Source: Chitinophagales bacterium
GTDB taxonomy: Bacteria; Bacteroidota; Bacteroidia; Chitinophagales; UBA8649
Direction of reading: 5' to 3'
NCBI GenBank assembly: GCA_016777395.1
Contig: JADHRO010000069.1
Span: 1 to 9,431 of the forward strand
Length of the DNA stretch: 9,431 nt
This document shows, piece by piece, positions 5,173-9,431 of the stretch; the first letter of the stretch is position 1, and each line of letters opens with the position of its first letter. A program made the position numbers and the translations under genes. The notes under the pieces are model-generated. The model was given only the letters and a program-made list of their open reading frames with translations. It ran no database searches and was not told the DNA's origin.

Positions 5173-7287
5173 ATGCAATTAGGAATAAATAAGTCTGTCA
5201 CATTAAGTGATGGCAAAACAATAAATATAGAAACAGGAAAGTTAGCCAAACAAGCTGATGGTTCTGTCGTAGTTACGGTTGGAGATACCATGCTTTTAGC
5301 AGCAGTTGTTGCTGAAAAAGATGCAAGAGAAGATACGGATTTTATGCCACTTATGGTGGATTACAAAGAAAATTTTTCTTCAACAGGCTCAATCCCAGGC
5401 GGGTTTTTGAGAAGAGAAGCACGTCCTTCCGATCATGAAGTTTTAATCTGCCGAATAGTAGATCGAGCATTGCGACCATTGTTTCCTGAAGATTTTCACG
5501 CAAGCTGTATTGTAACACTTAGATTGCTATCAAGTGATGGTGATACTATGCCAGATGCCTTAGCTTGTTTAGCTGCATCTGCAGCAATTATGGTTTCGGA
5601 TATTCCATTTATTGCCGCTGTGGCAGAAGCTAGAGTAGCAAAAATTAATGGTGAGTTTGTTGTTAACCCAACGAACGAAGAAATGGCTGACGCCGAAATG
5701 GAAATGATGATTGCTGGTACAGCAAAAGACATTATTATGGTTGAAGGTGAAATGAAAGAAGTTAGTGAAGCAGAAATGTTGAAAGCTATTCAAATCGGTC
5801 ATGAAGCAATTAAAAAGTTATGTGCGCTTCAGGAGGAGTTAGCTGCAGCTACTAATAGAGTTCCAAGAGAATACGATCACGAAAAGAAAGATGAAGACTT
5901 GAAACAAAGAATTCATGATTTCGCTTTTGAGAAATGCAAAGCAATAGCGGCTAAAGGGCTGCCCAATAAGTCGGAAAGGGGTCAATTGTTTGGTCAGGTT
6001 AAAGAAGATTTCTTAGCTACAATGAGCGAAGAAGAAATTGCTGACAACAAATTTTTAATCAACCAATACTTCAAAGCTGCACAGAAAGCAGGTGTTAGAG
6101 AAACCATGTTGGATCAAAGAATTCGTTTGGATGGAAGAAACATGGATCAAATTCGCCCAATTTGGAGTGAAGTAGATTATTTGCCAAAGACTCACGGTTC
6201 AGCTGTATTTACAAGAGGGGAAACTCAATCTTTAACTACGGTGACCTTAGGTTCTAAAAAAGATGAGCAGTTAATTGATGGCGCATTCTTCAGCGGAACG
6301 AATGGCTTTATGTTACATTATAATTTCCCTAGTTTCTCCACTGGAGAAGCAAGAATCCCAAGAGGAACAAGTAGAAGAGAGGTTGGCCACGGCAACCTAG
6401 CGCATAGAGCTATAAAAGGTATGTTACCAGAAGACAATGCTTATACCATTCGAATAGTCTCTGACATTTTAGAATCTAATGGTTCTTCTTCAATGGCGAC
6501 TGTTTGTGCTGCTAGTTTATCATTAATGGATGCTGGTGTACAGTTAATACGTCCGGTTTCGGGTATTGCTATGGGCTTGATTACAGATGGTGAAAGATTT
6601 GCAGTATTATCTGATATTCTAGGAGATGAAGATCATTTAGGAGATATGGATTTTAAAGTTACAGGTACCGAAAAGGGTATTACAGCTGTCCAAATGGATA
6701 TGAAGATTGATGGCCTGCCTTACGAAATATTAGAGCAAGCCTTAATGCAAGCAAGAGATGGAAGACTCCATATCCTTGGAGAAATGTCCAAAACAATTTC
6801 AGCACCTAATGCTAAATTAAAGCCACACACACCTCAAATTATTAACGTTAGAATCCCAGGAGATACTATTGGAGCGGTTATCGGACCAGGTGGAAAGATA
6901 ATTCAAGAAATTCAATCAGAATCTGGATCAACCTTAAGTGTAACCGAGGATGGTGATTTTGGAATTGTTCAAATTTATGGCCCAGATCAAGAATCCATCG
7001 ATATAGCTTTAGCAAAAGTGAAAGGCATCACGACGAAGCCAGAAGTAGGTGAGATTTATGACGCAGTGGTTAAGAGCATTAAAGACTTTGGTGTATTCGT
7101 TGAATTCCTTCCTGGTAAGCAAGCATTGGTTCATATTTCTGAATTGTCGCATACGCGCATCGAGAAAATTGATGACGCAGGCTTGAAAGAAGGTGACGAA
7201 ATGAAAGTTAAGATTGTCAAGTTTGATGATAAGAAACAAAAATTTGTTCTTTCAAGAAAAGCTCTCATACCTAGAGAGGATAAGTAA
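5173..7287 (+). CDS. pnp: Polyribonucleotide nucleotidyltransferase (PNPase)
   Basis: 704 residues (E. coli 711). PNPase degrades RNA 3'-to-5' by phosphorolysis, releasing nucleoside diphosphates, and works as a ring-shaped trimer in the cytoplasm. Domains in order: RNase PH 1 (about 10-145) with the substrate-channel loop FLRR at 78-81 (FFRR in E. coli) and RPLFPEDFH; an all-helical domain (about 150-240); RNase PH 2 (about 319-540) with LDGR, THGSAVFTRGETQ, ESNGSSSMA and the catalytic cluster DEDHLGDMDFK, giving D487, D493 and K495 as equivalents of E. coli D486, D492 and K494; KH domain (about 557-612) with GxxG as IGPGGK (570-575); and S1 domain (about 625-697) with KDFGVFVEF and LVHISELSH. 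The C-terminal tail is very short, with no degradosome-binding extension visible. It follows rpsO, probably by read-through of the intergenic hairpin, and ends in a strong terminator. Confidence 0.98.
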   Translation: MQLGINKSVTLSDGKTINIETGKLAKQADGSVVVTVGDTMLLAAVVAEKDAREDTDFMPLMVDYKENFSSTGSIPGGFLRREARPSDHEVLICRIVDRALRPLFPEDFHASCIVTLRLLSSDGDTMPDALACLAASAAIMVSDIPFIAAVAEARVAKINGEFVVNPTNEEMADAEMEMMIAGTAKDIIMVEGEMKEVSEAEMLKAIQIGHEAIKKLCALQEELAAATNRVPREYDHEKKDEDLKQRIHDFAFEKCKAIAAKGLPNKSERGQLFGQVKEDFLATMSEEEIADNKFLINQYFKAAQKAGVRETMLDQRIRLDGRNMDQIRPIWSEVDYLPKTHGSAVFTRGETQSLTTVTLGSKKDEQLIDGAFFSGTNGFMLHYNFPSFSTGEARIPRGTSRREVGHGNLAHRAIKGMLPEDNAYTIRIVSDILESNGSSSMATVCAASLSLMDAGVQLIRPVSGIAMGLITDGERFAVLSDILGDEDHLGDMDFKVTGTEKGITAVQMDMKIDGLPYEILEQALMQARDGRLHILGEMSKTISAPNAKLKPHTPQIINVRIPGDTIGAVIGPGGKIIQEIQSESGSTLSVTEDGDFGIVQIYGPDQESIDIALAKVKGITTKPEVGEIYDAVVKSIKDFGVFVEFLPGKQALVHISELSHTRIEKIDDAGLKEGDEMKVKIVKFDDKKQKFVLSRKALIPREDK

Positions 7288-7299
7288 TTCATAGATAAA

Positions 7300-7342
7300 T
7301 AGACAAAAAAAGCTCCGACACTCGGAGCTTTTTTTTTGTCTA
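7300..7342. terminator. Strong, potentially bidirectional terminator after pnp
   Basis: TAGAC, seven A, then AGCTCCGA-type GC stem: GCTCCGA (7312-7318), loop CAC, TCGGAGC (7322-7328), followed by nine T (7329-7337) and GTCTA. The A-tract on one side and the T-tract on the other make it a textbook rho-independent terminator that would also work on the minus strand. It ends the rpsO-pnp unit and isolates the next gene. Confidence 0.92.
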
Positions 7343-7399
7343 AATGAAACTAATACTTAAGTCATGCGTAAATAGTTGTGAACCGATAAAATTTACTTT

Positions 7400-7825
7400 A
7401 TGGATTTTCAACAATACAACAATTTATTTGCAGAAAAATTTTTAAGCACTAATCAATCTTCAAAAGAAGATGGCTTAGTTAAAGCTCACCAAGTTGTTCA
7501 AAGCGATATCAACTTTGAAGAAGAAATGAGTTTAGTAAAAGCAAACAAGGATTTAATCGATTTATGTCTTGTGACTAAAAGTGATAAATACATTAGTAGA
7601 GAAGAATTGCTTAGCTATGGATTACTAGCCTTAAATCTTGCAGCTATAGATGCTGTGAATGAGGATGGTTTTAGGGTTTTTGCAAGAAGACGTATAGAAT
7701 TAACCTTAAATAAGGCAATCGCAGAGGCTTATCTATTAAATGAGATAAAAGGTAAAAGGTACGATAATAGTGAGATAGGGCTTGCATTTGACTCCATAGA
7801 AAAGACTTACGGTTACAATTATTAG
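7400..7825 (+). CDS. Uncharacterised 141-residue protein resembling a lone, degenerate sigma-70 region 2
   Basis: I cannot assign it to a named family. By eye, residues 45-92 line up without gaps with sigma-70 regions 2.1-2.3: LVKAN (45-49) matches the LVKANLRFV start, ISREELLSYG (65-74) matches LSLPDLINEG, LLALNLAA (75-82) matches NLGLIKAA, and DGF (89-91) matches RGF. After a two-residue gap, ARRRIELTLNKAIAE (95-109) matches AVWWIRQSILQALAE. The two promoter-melting tryptophans become R97 and R98, the conserved aspartate of RFD is lost, and regions 3 and 4 are absent. The protein is soluble, with no signal peptide or membrane segment. It is set off by terminators on both sides (7300-7342 and 7848-7885), so it is probably monocistronic, though I see no clear promoter in the 57 bp upstream. 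The frame is intact with neighbour-like composition, so it seems to be a real gene. The comparison uses remembered consensus; it could be a chance helical similarity. Confidence 0.8.
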   Translation: MDFQQYNNLFAEKFLSTNQSSKEDGLVKAHQVVQSDINFEEEMSLVKANKDLIDLCLVTKSDKYISREELLSYGLLALNLAAIDAVNEDGFRVFARRRIELTLNKAIAEAYLLNEIKGKRYDNSEIGLAFDSIEKTYGYNY

Positions 7826-7847
7826 TGAGTGTTAGTTAGTTAGTTTA

Positions 7848-7885
7848 AAAAATACGGCATGAAGTAGTTATCATGGCGTATTTTT
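7848..7885 (+). terminator. Terminator after the sigma-like gene, overlapping the rpe promoter region
   Basis: AAAAATACG (7848-7856) pairs with CGTATTTTT (7877-7885), then a G-G mismatch, then CATGA (7858-7862) with TCATG (7871-7875), around an 8-base loop. With A-run upstream and T-run downstream it fits an intrinsic terminator. Just before it lie three TTAG repeats (7832-7843). Confidence 0.7.
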
Positions 7886-7886
7886 A
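7879..7886 (+). promoter_or_regulatory. Possible -7 box for rpe
   Basis: TATTTTTA fits TAnnTTTG except the last base and lies 23 bases before the rpe start. It forms the descending arm and tail of the preceding terminator. No TTG -33 element is seen at normal spacing, so this is tentative. Confidence 0.25.
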
Positions 7887-7909
7887 CATTTATAACCTAA
7901 CATAAAACT

Positions 7910-8560
7910 ATGCCAACGATTATAGCTCCTTCTATTCTAGCTGCTGATTTTGCTAACTTACAAAAAGATATTCAGTTGATTAATGATTCCGATGCTCAAT
8001 GGGTTCACTTTGACGTCATGGATGGGGTTTTTGTGCCCAATATATCATTTGGATTTCCGCTGCTTCAAGCGGTGAAAAGGAATACTTCCAAATTTATTGA
8101 TGTTCATTTAATGATTGTCAATCCCGAAAAATACATTAATGAGTTTGTTGCAAAAGGAGCTGACGGCATATCTGTTCACTACGAAGGTAATCTGCATATA
8201 CATAGTGTACTTCAGCAAATTAAAAATTCAGGCGCTCAAGCAGGCTTAGCCTTAAACCCACATACCCCTGTCAGTGTGGTTAAGGAGATCTTACATTTGG
8301 TAGATACTTTATTAATCATGTCCGTAAATCCTGGGTTTGGCGGCCAAAAATTTATTCCGGAGACAGTGAGTAAAGTTTCGGAAGCAAAGAAACTTATCCA
8401 AGAAGCTAATACATCTACTCTTATACAAGTAGATGGAGGGGTGAATATTGAAAATTGTATTGCCTTAAAACATGCGGGCGCAGATGTCTTGGTCGCAGGT
8501 AGTGCGGTATTCAAAGCAGCAAATCCAAAAGGCTATATTGCAGATTTACTAAATGCATAA
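7910..8560 (+). CDS. rpe: Ribulose-phosphate 3-epimerase
   Basis: 216 residues, a single TIM barrel of normal length. It interconverts D-ribulose 5-phosphate and D-xylulose 5-phosphate in the pentose phosphate pathway, using a divalent metal, in the cytoplasm. All expected motifs are present: APSILAADF (6-14, S8), WVHFDVMDGVFVPN (31-44, metal ligands H33 and D35), FIDVHLMI (62-69, H66), the phosphate-site loop MSVNPGFGGQKF, VDGGVN with catalytic/metal D175, and GADVLVAGSAVF near the C-terminus. One small departure is VHYEGN where many homologues have a shorter HxE segment. Its stop codon lies inside an inverted repeat that may end the transcript. The start ATG at 7910 gives the canonical first beta strand. 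Confidence 0.97.
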   Translation: MPTIIAPSILAADFANLQKDIQLINDSDAQWVHFDVMDGVFVPNISFGFPLLQAVKRNTSKFIDVHLMIVNPEKYINEFVAKGADGISVHYEGNLHIHSVLQQIKNSGAQAGLALNPHTPVSVVKEILHLVDTLLIMSVNPGFGGQKFIPETVSKVSEAKKLIQEANTSTLIQVDGGVNIENCIALKHAGADVLVAGSAVFKAANPKGYIADLLNA

Positions 8561-8580
8561 GTAGCTATACTTTTGCATTT
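8551..8580 (+). terminator. Inverted repeat over the rpe stop codon
   Basis: AAATGCA-T-AAGTA (8551-8563), loop GCTA, TACTT-T-TGCATTT (8568-8580): 12 of 13 pairs with a single T-T mismatch. It contains the rpe stop TAA (8558-8560) and the candidate -7 box of the next gene. There is no long U-run after it, so it may be a weak terminator, an mRNA 3'-end stabiliser or a regulatory dyad. Confidence 0.55.
8568..8575 (+). promoter_or_regulatory. -7 box for the TonB-dependent receptor gene
   Basis: TACTTTTG is an exact TAnnTTTG match, 25 bases before ATG 8601, giving a leader of roughly 19 nt. The nearest upstream TTG (8538-8540) is 27 bases away, longer than usual, so the -33 element is uncertain. 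The box lies in the right arm of the 8551-8580 inverted repeat. Confidence 0.45.
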
Positions 8581-8600
8581 CAAATTGCGTTAGAGTTATA

Positions 8601-9431
8601 ATGAATTTTAGTCACCTTTATTTATCCCTAATATTTGCCATAATACAGGTTCTTGCCTATACTCAAGTAGGTGTTATTGAGGGTGTATTGACGGATAATC
8701 TAGGTAGTCCTGCAGCATATGTAAATGTAGTTTCAACAGAACAAAATAAAGGCACATTGACTAATTTGGATGGGTCTTATTCGCTTGAAATACCAGCCAA
8801 TAGGAAAACAACAATACGTATTCAAGGACTTAATTATGAGGATTTAAGTGTATCAGTTAAATTATCAGAGGGGGAGGTATTGCTTCGAAATTTTACGATT
8901 CAAATCAAAGCAATTGAAATAACAGTTGTCGGAGAACAGGACAAAGAACGAAAGGAGATAAGTACGGGCATCATAGAAACTAAAGATGTTGCGGTTCTTC
9001 CCAATGTAGGGGGAGGAGTAGAAACTTATTTAGTAACTCAGTTAGGGGTGCAAAAAAATAATGAGTTGAGTTCTTCCTATTCCGTAAGAGGCGGAAATTT
9101 TGATGAGAATCTAGTCTATGTCAATGATTTTGAAATATACAGACCTTTCTTGATTCGATCGGGTCAGCAAGAGGGGCTTAGTTTTGTGAATCCGGATATG
9201 ACGGATAAGCTAAAGTTTTCATCTGGTGGATTTCAAGCAAAGTATGGAGACAAAATGGCTTCTGTCTTGGATGTAGATTATAGGCGCCCAAAGGAATTTG
9301 GCGGCTCGGTAGAATCTAGTTTGCTTGGCGCGAATGTGCACTTAGAGGGAACAAATAAGTCAAAGCAATTCACATATTCTACAGGTTTTAGATATAAAAA
9401 TAGTCGAATAATTCTTGGCTCTCAAGATATC
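8601..9431 (+). CDS. TonB-dependent outer membrane receptor, N-terminal part (3' end outside window)
   Basis: Open frame of 277 codons to the window edge with no stop. Residues 1-20 are a signal peptide. Residues about 26-107 form a carboxypeptidase-regulatory-like (CarboxypepD_reg) beta domain, with IEGVLTDNLGSPAAYVNVV and GTLTNLDGSYSLEIP. Residues about 128-230 are the plug: ETYLVTQLGVQ, SVRGGNFDENLVYVNDFEI (161-179), GLSFVNPDMTDKLKFSSGGF and YGDKMASVLDVDYR. The first barrel strands begin after about 233. Such receptors import large or scarce substrates across the outer membrane using TonB-ExbBD energy. No SusD-like gene is visible and the substrate cannot be told from this part. It follows rpe by 40 bp and probably has its own promoter. 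The start at 8601 is supported by the signal peptide immediately after it. Confidence 0.93.
   Translation, partial: MNFSHLYLSLIFAIIQVLAYTQVGVIEGVLTDNLGSPAAYVNVVSTEQNKGTLTNLDGSYSLEIPANRKTTIRIQGLNYEDLSVSVKLSEGEVLLRNFTIQIKAIEITVVGEQDKERKEISTGIIETKDVAVLPNVGGGVETYLVTQLGVQKNNELSSSYSVRGGNFDENLVYVNDFEIYRPFLIRSGQQEGLSFVNPDMTDKLKFSSGGFQAKYGDKMASVLDVDYRRPKEFGGSVESSLLGANVHLEGTNKSKQFTYSTGFRYKNSRIILGSQDI

Noticed and set aside
5496..5802. Two overlapping minus-strand frames inside pnp (5496-5732 and 5569-5802)
   Set aside because: Antisense to the conserved RNase PH 1 and helical region of pnp; composition is a by-product of that coding sequence.
7009..7239. Minus-strand 76-codon frame opposite the PNPase S1 domain
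   Set aside because: Shadow of a strongly conserved coding region; no start signal or motif.
7832..7843. Three tandem TTAG units
   Set aside because: Too short to call a functional repeat; probably slippage in AT-rich spacer DNA.
7826..7909. Possible frameshifted remainder of a sigma factor (regions 3-4) after the 141-residue gene
   Set aside because: Only 84 bases remain before rpe, filled by a terminator, so the protein is not a simple frameshift of a full-length sigma gene in this window.
8236..8514. Minus-strand 92-codon frame inside rpe
   Set aside because: Antisense shadow of rpe covering its conserved phosphate-binding motifs.

Overview
The window looks like chromosomal DNA from a member of the Bacteroidota, most likely Flavobacteriales-like. 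The support is a type IX secretion (T9SS) sorting domain on a secreted nuclease, a SusC/RagA-style TonB receptor with an N-terminal carboxypeptidase-like domain, TAnnTTTG-type -7 promoter boxes just upstream of several genes, AT-rich leaders with no Shine-Dalgarno sequence, and a ribosomal protein S15 of the form usual for this phylum. I cannot name a genus.

Left part (1-2568, minus strand): two genes for exported proteins. The upstream one (2568-1141) is an endonuclease I family nuclease with an FN3-like front domain and a T9SS C-terminal domain. The downstream one (1055 to beyond base 1, cut by the window edge) joins a type 1 copper (plastocyanin-like) domain to an LTD-like domain of the kind found on secreted nucleases, then a Calx-beta-like segment. 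Together they suggest extracellular DNA or phosphate scavenging, or matrix remodelling; the copper domain's role there is unknown.

Right part (2722-9431, plus strand): a housekeeping run of class I fructose-bisphosphate aldolase, accD (acetyl-CoA carboxylase beta), rpsO (S15), pnp (PNPase), a 141-residue protein of uncertain function, rpe (ribulose-phosphate epimerase), and the first 277 residues of a TonB-dependent receptor. These cover central carbon metabolism, the first step of fatty acid synthesis, translation and RNA decay. Hairpins lie after accD, rpsO, pnp, the 141-residue gene and rpe, and several touch or overlap the next gene's candidate promoter, so the run is probably several short transcription units.

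The item most worth a second look is the 141-residue protein at 7400-7825. Read by eye, residues about 45-109 align with sigma-70 region 2, starting from a shared LVKAN, without gaps for 48 positions. The paired tryptophans used for promoter melting are replaced by arginines, and regions 3 and 4 are absent. It sits between pnp and rpe, where I recall related bacteria carrying the primary sigma factor gene. No intergenic stretch exceeds 300 bases, and I see no tRNA, rRNA, CRISPR array or insertion sequence.
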